Shown one piece after another: positions 23,480-34,810 of a stretch of DNA of 64,000 nt. The stretch is taken from assembly GCA_016169945.1 (NCBI GenBank), contig JADLSH010000393.1, positions 6,148,501-6,212,500 of the forward strand, given 5' to 3'. The position numbers and the translations under genes were made by a program. A model generated the notes under the pieces. That model saw only the letters and a list, made by a program, of their open reading frames with translations. It had not been told where the DNA came from and ran no database searches. The DNA is from Trachythela sp. YZ-2020. Lineage: Eukaryota > Cnidaria > Anthozoa > Malacalcyonacea > Clavulariidae. The stretch's first letter is position 1, and every line of letters starts with the position of its first letter.

Positions 23480-25960
23480 AGAATCTTGATTATCAGACGA
23501 CGTCCCGAACAATGTAATAAATATCGGTGACAACTATCTTATTTTTCGTCTTGATCGACAAACCCCGGGGGGTGGAGTGCTAGCGTACATCGATAAATCG
23601 GTACCAGTAGCTCGTCTGTCGAGTCTCGAAGTCGTCGGGAAGGAGGTAATATGGCTGCTCTTTAAACCCCATCGTACACCTAGACCCTTTAGTGTCATCA
23701 TTGTGGTCACTGTTTATTATCCGCTGAAAAAAAAACACGAAATGTTAAATTATCTCACAGATGGACTGGACAATGTCCTCCATGCTCGTCCTTCGACTGG
23801 GATAATTATTGCTGGAGACTTTAACAAACTAAACTTAAGCCGGCTATGTAATCGTTTCAATCTTTAAAAAATGGTCTCTTCGCCCACGAGCGAGAGGGAA
23901 TAAAATGGTCAAGCTCTATTTACGAGTCCAACATCTACCTCCCTTGGGTCGTTCTGACCACCAATGTTTGCTGTTAAACCCATAAATTGTAAACAAATTT
24001 CCGTCTACTTCCATAAAAGTCAGGCTACATAAACCTGAAAACAAACAAAAATTGAGTAGAATTGTTGCCCTCCAAAACTGGGCCAATCTTATTATGGCAA
24101 CGGATGTGGACAATAAAGTCGAAATATTTAATAGAACGGTTATCTCACAGCTAGATAAAGCAATGCCAGAGGTGACAATCCGAATGCATTCTTCAGATAA
24201 ACCATGGATTACCCCAAATATAAAGGCGCAGATTAAAGCCAGGCAAAAAGCATTCAATCGGGGTGACCAAATCAAGTACGACCAATTATGTAAAAAAGTC
24301 TTTAAGCTCATTCGAAATGCAAAAGAAACATACTATCTCACCGAAGGAAGAGCATTCTTGTCCAATACCTCGACTCTTAACGATCCGTCATACCGTTCCG
24401 CTTCGTTCGAATGGTAGATAAACTTAATTTCCTATCTGTCAAAGATATTCATAGCAATGTAATACTTCCTGAACTTATTAATGACGTTATTAATGTCATA
24501 CAAGGATGTCAAAGGACCAAGTTTATTCGTACGATTCGTACGAATCGTACGAACCATTCGATTCGTGAATGCCATCAGATTCGTTAGAATGGGAAGATTC
24601 GTAAAAATTATGTTCCAGTGTTAATGACTTAGTATGCAAATCTTAAGTCTTCTGACTAAATGTTGTATACCTACGACAGCTTTCGTTATTCTTATCTCTA
24701 AACAGATACACAGATAAATAAATCCGTCATCTTTCCCTCGTTCTTTTCATAGAAAAACTATATATTGCGCAACGTAAACATGCTTACTCCGTTCTTTCAA
24801 CTGCAGTGATATCGATATCGAATGAATTAGCCCTGTTTCAGGATGCAGGCAGTTAATCAATATATTTCCCTCGTTCTTTAGAATAATTTGACCAATGGCA
24901 ATGCTGACAACGTAATCACTGGGCTAAATATATAGAAGTACAAATGTCAGCCTTTTAATTTCAATTACGATATATGATATATCGCCCGATATATACTTTT
25001 CAATATCGGTGAATAAAAACCTTATTCATCGATATTCACCTCGCCTTCGGCGAATATTTGTTAAGTAATTAAAATCTTAGGATACAAAAGAAAGGATCGA
25101 ACTGTACGCGTAGCAATATAATCCAGCCTGTCATTCTTTTAACAAGGCAAAATTCGAATAAGAGCTAATCGGCCGATGACTGCACTCTTGATGAAGTTGT
25201 TAACAACGGTCGACGCCGGTCAATCTCACAAGCAGGAATCGACAAATGAAGTGCTGAAATGGGCTAATTAAAATAGCATGATGATTAACCCAAAGAAAAC
25301 AAAGGACATGTGGATCAATTTTTCCCAATCCTCTACTAAACCCCCACCTATACAATTTGACAGCATTGAATTAGAAGGAGTAAATACCTTCAAACCTCTC
25401 GGTGAATGGGTCCAAAACGATTTATAGTGGAACACCCATGTTCGTAAAATAACAAAAAGAGCAAATAAGTTGTTATTCCTTCTCAGAGAATGTAGGAAAT
25501 CTTTCCTACCACCAGATATTGGATTACGAACATATCTTGAAGCAAAAATAGAACGGGTTCAACAAAGAAGTCTGAAAATTTTAGGCGGTTTGGAAAAAGA
25601 CACCCTCCCAACCGCTAAAAGAAAGAAGGGAAAAAGCAACGCTAAACGAACTGAAAAGGATCCTGGAAGTCCCCAACAACCCCTGTAATCGTTTCCTAGC
25701 CAGTGATTGAGTGATAAGAATCAAATTTACGAGTTAAGGAGGACAAATGACAGCACTCCAAGACTGCTATCAAAAACAGACATAGTACGTCCTTTATTCT
25801 AAGGGCGTGTGCATTAACCAACTTCTGATTAAATTAACTTTTCCTTTTCCTTCATCTATACTAATAGTTCTAGGCTTTATTTTTTAACTATATTTTTAAC
25901 TAGTACTCGTTTTAAGAATCATATTTGATGTATATATTCTTAGCATAATTTATTTACATA
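23480..25960 (+). mobile_element. LINE (CR1-like), broken, with deletion in the polymerase
   Basis: An endonuclease part is visible from about 23500: PGGGVLAYIDKSVPVARL, then FSVIIVVTVYYP and IIIAGDFNKL (the Gly-Asp-Phe-Asn box). The linker DKPWITPNIKAQIKARQKAF lies near 24200 and RNAKETYYL near 24330. The reverse-transcriptase core with its Asp-Asp box is missing; an AT-rich, palindrome-rich block at about 24440-25180 occupies that place. Polymerase-end blocks resume at MMINPKKTKDMWI near 25285 and the carboxy-terminal ITKRANKLLFLLRECR near 25450. It differs in endonuclease and RT-end sequence from the LINE at 20345. Confidence 0.85.
24510..24560. repeat. Palindromic cluster of ATTCGTACGAAT-like motifs
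   Basis: The sequence 'ttcgtacgattcgtacgaatcgtacgaa' repeats a CGTACG core three times within 30 bp, with self-complementarity. It lies in the block that replaces the missing LINE polymerase core. Confidence 0.55.
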
Positions 25961-26364
25961 TTTACCAAAGATGGATAATTAAAACCTACATACAAAGTGC
26001 CTTCAGTGCATATCGACGTTTTCGTGATGTTCCAATATTATTATTATATCTTTTTAAAAATTTTCAATAAAAAAAATCCTCGCATTAATCGTCTTTTCTC
26101 AAACGTTCGCCGAGTTTAACCATGTATTAACTGGCTAAATGGAAAATAAGTGTTTAACGGGGAAACTGTTATGTCTTAAATCAACTTTGATAAAATGCAT
26201 TGATTGCATGGGCAATTTTTCACGAATAATTTATTAATTAAAGTACGTCTGATGTGATGTTCCGCCAGTAAATCAAACTTCCAGTTCTTGAACAAGTTTT
26301 AATGAAACTGGTATGAAACTAATTTCTAAGCTATATGGAATACTATTATACTTAGCCTAATTTC
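25961..26364. other. 3' region downstream of the secreted-protein gene
   Basis: For the minus-strand gene ending at 26365 this is downstream sequence. A complement of AATAAA lies at 26230-26235, about 130 nt past the stop, and could be its polyadenylation signal. The rest is AT-rich with no feature. Confidence 0.45.
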
Positions 26365-28622
26365 CTACTCAGCTTCTCTCTTGAAATGCATATAATCCAA
26401 CCCCATTTGTTCACCAGTGTGAACCAAGGACGTTTCTGCTTTTTTAATGATTTTCTCAATTTCTCCTTGGTTTTTGTCCATTCGTAATTTTAACGACTCT
26501 TTCATTCTTCTAGCCAGTTTTGAGTAAGTCTTAGCAGAGTTCAATTGTTTTCTGACTTTGTTCAATTTCCATCTTATTTCACTCTGGCGATCTTTGAATT
26601 CTGGTATTTTTTCAAGAGAATCCCCAGACCCCATGCCTGATATTTCTGCTTGTTGAAGTTCCATTACTATATCCAAATTGGAACCTTTCCCATCGCTATC
26701 GTCCGAACCTATATAAGGATAAAATGTTTGTCTTGAGATTGTGAAGATGCAACTAGGGTAGGTTCACGTTAACGCCATGTAGCTAGGGCAAACACAACAG
26801 TAAATTCCTCATGTTGCCAGCGTCATAGCCAGGGTCTTGTCAGTTTTGGGCGGGCGAAGAGGCGAACGCCGAAGGCGCGAGACAGTTAGGGGTGATCCGT
26901 GAGCATGCTCCTCCGGGAGTCCCTCGGAGAGTCCCTAAAGTACATGGAAAATATAATTTTTTATAATCTCACCCACGTACCTTCCGCCAAATTAGATAAA
27001 TTAGATAAATTGGAAAAGTCACCTTGGAGAAGGGTCCGTGTCATCTCATTCTCATGTTGTGAGTTGCTCACCATTGTCATGTTTTTGCAATTTGATATTT
27101 GGGTTTGAATTTTTATAACACGTCCTCCCAAATTTCCATACGGATTTAGACTTTTCGTGAGAATGGTCTTGGTGGCAACTGGTTTCGCTCAAGTCATATC
27201 ATTTATAATTGAAAAACATAAGTGCTAACACAGGTCTAGTGCCAACCGTTTTGTCAATGTTTTGCCAAGAAACAAAGGTGGGTTTTGTCTGAGCATTGAT
27301 TAACTCTGCAGCCCCGATAATGTCAACATTCTTAAGCAAGAAAACAAGTGCCAGAAGAATCTAACCAGAAAAGAAGCCCCATGCAACTTTATGACAAACA
27401 TACTTGCAGGGAGGTGAGTCCGGTATTTGACGCACTGAGGGTGGGTGGTAGGTTCGGACAGCTACCAGCCACCCGAGGTGCGTCAAATCTCGGACTCACC
27501 TCCCTTCAAGTATGTTTGGTTTTTATCTCATGCCATTTCGGGAAAAAGTACTGAAGAAATTACGCATTTTAGTATATAATTTCTTGTTTGGATAACGAAC
27601 ATTTTAGCCGCCAACGTACTACGCAAACAAAAAAAACGTAGGCTTAAATTGAAGCTAAAAAATTATCTACAATATTCCCTTATTCTTGAAAAGAGGAAAT
27701 GCACACATTCTGCGAAAACATTGCCAAGGTTTATGAACCTGCCAAACAAATTTCGGCGGCCATCTTCGAACGCACCTCTTCGGAGCCAATAGGAAAGCCG
27801 CTTTTACGCTAGGTATGAGATAAGAGTTTGAGCAGGTGCCAGCATATATCATTTTGTGGCCCTTCTCAATTTGTGAGTTCTAGTTACAGTCTCTTATGAT
27901 GAACTGTGATTCACAGACTTGTGAATGTCAGTGTGGCCGAATCATGGGAAACTTACATAATGGAACTATAATGAAGACCTAAAATTTCTCATGTAATTGA
28001 GTAAATATGATCTACTTGTACGCGAGAGCCTTTCTTCCCTTCAAGTTTTCCTTGACAAGTTATATTTGCTCGTGTGTATGACAAAAAATTGACAAGTTTT
28101 CCTTGACAAGGAACCTTGTTTAAAAGCTAGTCATCCCAGACAAGGAAAAATTGTCTTGTTTGCTATACACACTGACATATAAAATCGTCAAGGAATTTGT
28201 CAAGGAAAACTTGCTCGTTTTTTATAGGACTTTAAATATATGAAACAACAATTTATTACTAACCTATAGGCTATACAAATGATAAATGTCTTCTTGTATA
28301 TTTAGTTTATAAAGGGTTGTACAGTTAAAAAGCTCCGATATAATTGAATAGTCTTTAAGCTCATTTAAGCTCAATCAACTTTTATATCCCAATGTTTAGA
28401 ATTATTTTACTGCTTATTATAACTATCATAACAGTTTTTACTGATCGCTCGCTTCCATCTAGTTCATTTGTGTGCGTTAATTGCTGGATACATTTCATTA
28501 AATATTTCTCGCGCGTATCAGGTTATAAAGTAAAACGATTATATAATATGCGACAACTTACTTGAGCTTTTAACTAATAAAAGTAGTCCAAGCAGAAGTG
28601 ATAAAAATCCCATTTTCTTCAT
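26365..28622 (-). CDS. Predicted secreted coiled-coil protein, two exons, 134 residues
   Basis: Exon 1 (28622 to 28562) encodes MKKMGFLSLLLGLLLLVKSS, a textbook signal peptide, and ends at A|GTAAGT. Exon 2 (26708 to 26365) follows a TATATAG acceptor. The split codon A+GT gives Ser, so both sides are phase 1. The mature part begins with an acidic Ser/Asp stretch (SDDSDGKGSN), then a highly charged helical region (FKDRQSEIRWKLNKVRKQL, MKESLKLRMDKNQGEIEKI) with heptad-like spacing, and ends HFKREAE before TAG. There are no cysteines and no recognised domain. The intron is about 1.85 kb and contains two inverted-repeat elements. The start is supported by the signal peptide itself. The function is unknown; a secreted or lumenal helical protein is the inference. 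Unannotated intermediate exons cannot be excluded. Confidence 0.65.
27396..27517. mobile_element. 122-bp hairpin MITE in the intron
   Basis: The arms AAACATACTTGCAGGGAGGT and the complement of the right end (AAACATACTTGAAGGGAGGT) match over about 40 bp, including mirrored 'tttgacgca'. It lies inside the intron of the secreted coiled-coil gene. Confidence 0.75.
28042..28213. repeat. Imperfect inverted repeat, CAAGTTTTCCTTGACAA arms
   Basis: CAAGTTTTCCTTGACAA near 28042 is mirrored by TTGTCAAGGAAAACTTG ending at 28213. Extra internal copies of TTCCTTGACAAG give a nested foldback structure. Confidence 0.6.
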
Positions 28623-29313
28623 GGTTTATATTCACAGTGGCGTTCAAGACACTGAACATTATATTCTGCCATAAAAATGTAACAATGCAACATTTCTAAG
28701 CGATGAGGTAATGTTAGACAATAGCACTCTTCATTCAAGGTGACCGCCATGATTCCCAATTTCTAATGAGGGTTCGGCAAAAGAATAATAATAAAAGTCT
28801 TAAAGATTGTTAAAATAAACATATAACCTTGATGAGGCGATAATATTTTAAACTTTAGCTATAATCGTAGCACAGATTCGTATATCTTAGCTTTCTTTAA
28901 CCATACGAAAAACTAATATATTACGTACAACAGGTTTATTTATGTACAATTTCCGGTTCAGTGGAGCGTTTACTTGACATCAAAAGAACAACAACAGATA
29001 CGTTTTTACAATATATATGTGTGTATTTTACATCGTATTTCCCAAAGATAAAATTTTTAAACTTAAATTACTCCTGTGGAGTCACAAAAACGGCAAACAA
29101 ATCGATGCACTTTGTAGCAAAGTCTGTGGAGTTCCTTAATGCTGTGCCAGGGTACTAAGGAAAATCTTTACTCCATAAATAGCACAAATATAGATGGATA
29201 TGGTCTCAAATCTTACAGAAAAATTATAGCTAATTTATATACTTGAATAAAAAATCTAGTTCTACATATCGTGGGCAAAACTTACACAAATGCGTACGCC
29301 AGAGTTTGTTCGG
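28623..29313. other. Upstream region of the secreted-protein gene
   Basis: AT-rich DNA 5' of exon 1 of the minus-strand gene. No clear TATA box or other promoter element was assigned and no exon was recognised. Confidence 0.4.
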
Positions 29314-29317
29314 TTAA

Positions 29318-30423
29318 GGTTACTCCACATGATGAAATGGCGTTTTACAAAAATGCTCACTGCGCGCTCAGTTTTTACGCTTTTGCCGTCAAATTTTGTG
29401 TACGTGATGATAAATCATTGTTGTAACCAGCAATTTAACAAAAATGCTATATTTTAAAACACTATGGTTGCTACGGGCTACTTTTGAAAATCTGACCTCC
29501 TTCGCGTCACGAGATTTGCACGCCGCCGATTTAACCCTAGGACCTGCAAAACATCATATTTCCCATCTCAGATAATCAAAGAACAAAAGTGTGTTCGCAT
29601 TTTTTGACAGCTATTGTATTTGCTTTGATATAAAGCAGTCAAGTTGACTCACACAAATTTTGTATACACGGTAGAACGGATGCCTATAACTCGAAAAGTA
29701 TGGTGTTAAACGAAAAATGCGAACACACTTTTGCTCCTTAACTATTGTTCTACATTGTGGTAAAGTTTGGAATGAATCGGATAAAACGTGCACGGTGAAT
29801 TTCTCTTTTTGTGAGGACAATCTGAGAATATTTCGTTCTGTGTAAAAGGCCAAAAGAGATTTCATGGGGCTTTTCCGCTCCCTGTTGTGTTTCTCCACCC
29901 TCTGTTCTCGCTTCAAACTGTAGGCCAATCAGATCGAACCTCATCAAAGTACTTTTGGCAAGGTGCTCTTTGCTCTGGGCAAAGTGGTTCTGCGTCATTT
30001 ATTGATTATCTAGTTTGTTATAAGTGCGTAACAGGCAAAACAAAAACATTAAAATATGCCGGCAAAACGCAAATGTAGGGAGAGCAAAGCGAATAAGGAG
30101 CAAGCTAAATCAGCAAAACGAAATTCAGGACATGAGAGCTATTGGGTATAAGCGTTACTAGTCTTATTTTGTGCTACAAAATTTCTCACCTGCATTGCAT
30201 CCCCATCCGGTATTGAGTTAACACCAATTAGCAGAATGTCAATTACAATTACTATTTTCGCGGCAAAATTATTCGAATTTAAAACATTTTCAGTTATATT
30301 TCGGTCGCATTTTAATATTTTTGAAAATAATCTGTGAGGATCGAAAGATTTTCAGCCCCTCAATTCAAATATATAAAAATGTAAAAAATGATGGAATCAG
30401 TGTTTTCATCATATGGAGTAACC
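29318..30423. mobile_element. 1.1-kb non-autonomous element with TTAA duplication
   Basis: The left end is GGTTACTCCACATGATGAAA, and the complement of the right end is GGTTACTCCATATGATGAAA. TTAA flanks both sides (29314-29317 and 30424-30427). TTAA targets are used by piggyBac and Kolobok elements. The GG-starting end is less like piggyBac, which usually starts CC or CA. No transposase frame is present. A nested hairpin lies at 29582-29735. Confidence 0.8.
29582..29735. repeat. Nested inverted repeat inside the TTAA element
   Basis: AACAAAAGTGTGTTCGCATT at the left is mirrored at the right by 'aaatgcgaacacacttttgc'. The arms are about 25 bp with one or two mismatches. It may be a small MITE inserted in the larger element. 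Confidence 0.65.
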
Positions 30424-30802
30424 TTAACTCATGCCATATTATATCTTCCATGATAACTGCCCAATTAAATGCAGCAACTTATGATGTTCACGTGCATGAA
30501 TATGATATATACTAAGAAGCCAATCAGCGCGAGCTAAATGAAGCAAAAGCCATGCCTAGGTTTGCAGTGTAAAAGTGCATTCGTGTTGCGATTTCATCTA
30601 GCATTTGTTGATATAAATACGTCGACAAATTTTACGGGATATATATATAATTCGGCAATTTTATGGATGAGAAAGGTCACATTTTATATAAACACATACG
30701 GGATTTATACAACGACGCGAAATTGCGGCTCGATTAGTTGTTATATATTCTGACTTAATTTACATAATGCACGTATTGGTTTGTATATTCGTCTAATACA
30801 TA

Positions 30803-31056
30803 GTCCCTATAATACAGTGTCTGGAAACGCGGCAAACTTGAAAGTTAAAAGCCATGTCCATGGGTTGATGTTGAGGGTGTACTGAGACTGCACGTTTTCT
30901 TTGTTTTACAAATGTTAATATTTAGCTGCACGGAGTTTATTAGCTGTTTCCTTCTAAGAGAACAATGTGTTTACTGAGCGCCGTGAAGGTGCACAAACAT
31001 GAACAAAAACATAGAACAAAAGCTTTAGATGCGTTTCCAGGCACTGTTATAGGGAC
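30803..31056. mobile_element. 254-bp MITE with TA flanks
   Basis: GTCCCTATAATACAGTGTCT at the left is mirrored by the complement of the right end (GTCCCTATAACAGTGCCTGG), extending to 'ggaaacgc'. TA occurs at 30801-30802 and 31057-31058, as expected for a mariner-type element. No gene inside. Confidence 0.7.
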
Positions 31057-31448
31057 TATATGTCTAATAGAAGTATATTCCAAGAACAAAACGAGGAATC
31101 CTTACCTTATAAATTTGTAAATATTGCTTCATTGATGTTGAAATGTCACAAATTCGTAGGCAACAGCACTAGAATAAACATAGTTGCCTAAATTTGTGCG
31201 AGGTTGTATAGCTGTATCTTTAATACAACAAAACCACCACTTCAGTAGAAGTTAGCCGCCGAGACTCTACCGAGAATTTACCGAATACAACTCCTTGGCA
31301 CTATTGCGCAACGAAAACATGGCTAGGTGTCTCACCGTGTGTATGTTGATAGATAATGACCAGCACATGTATTGTTGTAATTGTAGAGCACGTGTTGACA
31401 GATAGTAATCAGGACATGAAAATATAGAAGGTTGTGCACTGAAATAAT

Positions 31449-31803
31449 GGCTATCTTTAAAACAGGGAACGGGGAATGGGAACGGGGAATGGGAACGGGA
31501 ACGGGGAATGGGAACGGGGAATGGGAACGGGGAATGGGAACGGAAGTGGGAACGGTAATTAATACAGCTGTGTTTGATTAATACAGTAATACAGTTTTTA
31601 TTAAACGAATGCAAAGTGATTGCGTGTTGGCTTAATAAGTTTAACAATCTTTAAAACGGGAAACGGGAAGTTTTATTGCCTATTCATAGAACGAGAGTTC
31701 AAATGTTTAATAAGATCGTTGCGTGTGAATAGTCCCGTGTGCTTCCCATCTTTATTTACAGTTTTTAGTAATATCGAATACATTTAGAGATAAAAATTGC
31801 CTT
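31449..31803 (-). repeat. Left arm of the foldback element
   Basis: It contains about seven minisatellite units, then sequence complementary to 33240-33530, including 'acgggaaacgggaagtttta' and 'ttcatagaacgagagttcaa'. Weaker homology continues past 31803: 'cagcaacatgacgcgtt' is mirrored near 33184-33200. Confidence 0.85.
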
Positions 31804-32129
31804 GGGCATCAGCAACATGACGCGTTTATTTAGTAACTGTCCTGTAATGCGCCCTTTACTCTTTACGCAAGACATATACTAATTCAGCTATTCGCTCTTC
31901 GAGATAACACATGTCATTATACGGAATTATTGCATTTTTTAACCTAGACCTAAGACTAAGGTCTAGTGTGATCATGATATGTAGTATAGACTTATAACAG
32001 CCCTGCGCACATGTGGTTTTGGCAATATGCCGTGCTCTTCTCATACCATTTCTAGTTTGCTAGCGTTTTGAATAATTTTGTTTTGAGTTAGACTGTAAGA
32101 AATGTATCCTACTGAAGCAATTTGTAGAT

Positions 32130-33050
32130 GCGGAATATTTTTCATTTGAACCCGAAATACGAACCCGAAACATCTTAAAAATTTCGGGGTTTCAAGGCAC
32201 ATGATACTATATATGCTGTACAACAATACAACATATCCGAATTTCTAAGCAATCGTTTAACTAGAATTTGCGCAAATCGTTTCTGAATATAGTCTTAATC
32301 AGCGATGTAATTCTATTGTCTGACACGATGTAAATACTAAGAATTTTATTGTGAATATCTATTTAAAATTCAGGTTTTATAGGCTTGCGCTTTATATCGC
32401 TAAAACGGGCGAGAAAATCTATACAACATAGTCTAATCTCTAAGCAATAGCATGAATGGTTTTTGCGCAAATTGTTTATGAATATAGATGTCTATACAAA
32501 AGAACGCGCTGTAATTCTATAGTCTGACAGATGCAAACACCCAGAATTGTATCTTAAAATTTCGGGTTTTATAGGCTTGTGTTGGTATGATGCTCTCCAC
32601 CGCTAAAACGGCCGTGGAAATCTATACAACCTAGTCGAATTTTTAAGCAATAGTATGAATGGATTTTGCGCAAATTGTTTCTGAGTATAGATGTCTATAC
32701 TATTAAAAACACGCGCTGTAATTCTATAGTCTATTAATAGATGCAAACACCCACTATTGTATCCTAAAATTTCGGGTTTTATAGGGTTGTGCTACTGTAC
32801 TATGATGCTTTATAGCACTAAAACGGGTTTGAAAATCTATAATAGTATGAATGGATTTTGCGCAAATGGTTTCTCGAAACTCTAAATCACCGCTGTTTTT
32901 ATGTAGTAAGACACGATGTAAAACAGGTATGCATTATTGTAGCTTGAATATGTATGTTTGTGTTATGGTTAGTCTATACCGTTGGAACAGTTGGAAGGAG
33001 CGTAAAATCTGCACAATATAATCAAATTTAGAAGCAAACGTATGACCCTT
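32130..33050 (+). repeat. About 195-bp tandem repeat, about 4 copies, in the foldback centre
   Basis: Landmarks recur in the same order: 'ttgcgcaaat' near 32268, 32464, 32666 and 32858; 'tgtaattctat' near 32310, 32508 and 32713; and 'tttcgggttttatagg' near 32562 and 32774. The spacing is 192-203 bp. The first and last copies are the most diverged. No frame is kept from copy to copy, so it does not look coding. Confidence 0.8.
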
Positions 33051-33239
33051 GAAAAAAGCGAGTTTTAGAGATTGTAAAGTCTTTCTGAATAATTATCTAG
33101 AAGTCTAAAGCGGCACTTCAATTCTGATAAAATATTGCTGTAAATCATTGGAAAAAGCGTAATAACATAGATCCAGTCACAACGCGTCATGTTGCTGAAT
33201 CGTGTTCATATGTTTTTTATGCCGCTGATTAACAGCCAA

Positions 33240-34251
33240 AGGCAATTTTTATCTCTAAATGTATTCGATATTACTAAAAACTGTAAATAAAGATGGGAAG
33301 CACACGGGCCTATTCACACGCAACGAACTTATTAAACATTTGAACTCTCGTTCTATGAATAGGCAATAAAACTTCCCGTTTCCCGTTTTAAAGATTGTTA
33401 AACTTATTAAGCCAACACGCAACACTTTGCATTCGTTTAATAAAAACTGTATTACTGTATTAATCAATGATCGCAGGCTCGGGGGACGAGATTGTGTATT
33501 AATTAAACACAACTGTATTAATTACCGTTCCCACTTCCGTTCCCCGTTCCCATTCCCCGTTCCCATTCCCCGTTCCCATTCCCCGTTCCCATTCCCCGTT
33601 CCCATTCCCCGTTCCCATTCCCCGTTCCCATTCCCCGTTCCCATTCCCCGTTCCCATTCCCCGTTCCCATTCCCCGTTCCCATTCCCCGTTCCCATTCCC
33701 CGTTCCATTCCCTGTTCCATTCCCTGTTCCATTCCCTGTTCCCATTCCCTGTTCCCATTCCCTGTTCCTATTCCCTGTTCCCATTCCCTGTTCCCATTCC
33801 CTGTTCCATTCCTGTTCCCATTCCCTGTTCCTATTCCGTTCCATTCCTGTTCCCATTCCCTGTTCCCATTCCTGTTCCATTCCCTGTTCCCATTCCTCGT
33901 TCCTATTCCCGTTCCCATTCCCTGTTCCCATTCCCTGTTCCCATTCCGTTCCCATTCCGTTCCATTCCTGTTCCCATTCCGTTCCATTCCCTGTTCCCAT
34001 TCCGTTCCATTCCGTTCCATTCCCTGTTCCATTCCCTGTTCCATTCCCTGTTCCATTCCGTTCCATTCCGTTCCATTCCATTCTGTTCCATTCCGTTCCA
34101 TTCCATTCGTTCCATTCCCGTTCCCATTCCCCGTTCCCATTCCCCGTTCCCATTCCCCGTTCCCATTCCCCGTTCCCATTCCCCGTTCCCATTCCCCGTT
34201 CCCGTTCCCATTCCCCGTTCCCATTCCCCGTTCCCTGTTTTAAAGATAGCC
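33240..34251 (+). repeat. Right arm of the foldback element
   Basis: The unique part at 33240-33530 mirrors the left arm but carries an extra block of about 40 bp (near 33468-33505, 'gatcgcaggctcgggggacg'). The rest is expanded minisatellite. The terminus CCCTGTTTTAAAGATAGCC mirrors the left terminus. Confidence 0.85.
33530..34240 (+). repeat. CCCGTTCCCATTC minisatellite
   Basis: Homogeneous 13-bp units lie at both edges (33540-33705 and 34115-34230). Between them are shorter variant units (CTGTTCCATTCC, GTTCCATTCC). Long open frames appear on both strands because the unit lacks stops; these are repeat artefacts, not genes. Confidence 0.95.
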
Positions 34252-34277
34252 CTGAAATAATAAACCAGACTTGAACT

Positions 34278-34810
34278 ACAATCCTTTTCAAATGTGTTGG
34301 GACAGACGCCCCAAATACCTATTATATTGACAAACGTCGATCTCCCCGCCCCTATTCAATGTTGTGTCCAAAATATTATCATATTTGACGTGGTATGGTC
34401 TTACAATTGGGAAACCAACATTGATTGGGGAGGGGGGGGGAGGAACGGGTGATCAATGTGTATTACAAGTGCACAGATTGACCTATGCTCTAAAACTGAA
34501 GGTGTCCCAACAACTTTTGAAACTGATTGTCTGAAAGGCGTCTATAGCGTCCTTCAGTCAAAGAGTATTTTTCAAAGTTATTTTCATGAAATTCAAATAG
34601 CATTTAGCGTAACATATTTAGCGAATTGCATTGGCATATAATATCTCGTTTCCTATGCGTACTTTCGTCAATATATTTGAAATAAAACGCGATAGAATAG
34701 TATATTATACAATATGGAGTTATAAAATGCGATGTATTGGGAGGGGAGTGATTCAAGAGATATATTATTGAAACTGGTCTATGCAAGCGTGATATGCAAA
34801 TTTATCTGAA
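34278..34810 (+). repeat. Direct duplication, copy 1 (533 bp)
   Basis: Nearly identical to 36666-37196 apart from scattered substitutions such as 'gacgcccc' against 'gatgtccc' and the length of a G-run. It starts 27 bp right of the foldback element. The ends lack TG..CA, which argues against long terminal repeats. Confidence 0.9.

Larger units (their letters stand above)
31449..34251. mobile_element. Foldback element, 2.8 kb, 10-bp target duplication
   Basis: Both ends read inward GGCTATCTTTAAAACAGGGA, followed by a GGGAATGGGAACG minisatellite and then about 240 bp of unique arm (31561-31803 against 33240-33530). CTGAAATAAT lies immediately outside each end (31439-31448 and 34252-34261). The left arm is about 355 bp; the right arm is about 1 kb because its minisatellite has expanded. 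The centre (31804-33239) contains a 195-bp tandem repeat and no recognisable gene. Minisatellite-bearing arms with a 9-10-bp duplication recall foldback elements and Mutator-like elements; the assignment is inference. Confidence 0.88.

Noticed and set aside
31267..31647. Minus-strand frame of 126 codons
   Set aside because: It runs through the left minisatellite arm of the foldback element and is a repeat artefact.
33427..34291. Long open frames on both strands (Pro/Ser/His and Gly/Asn/Trp-Glu repeats)
   Set aside because: They are translations of a stop-free 13-bp minisatellite, open in several frames of both strands; no start or splice context.
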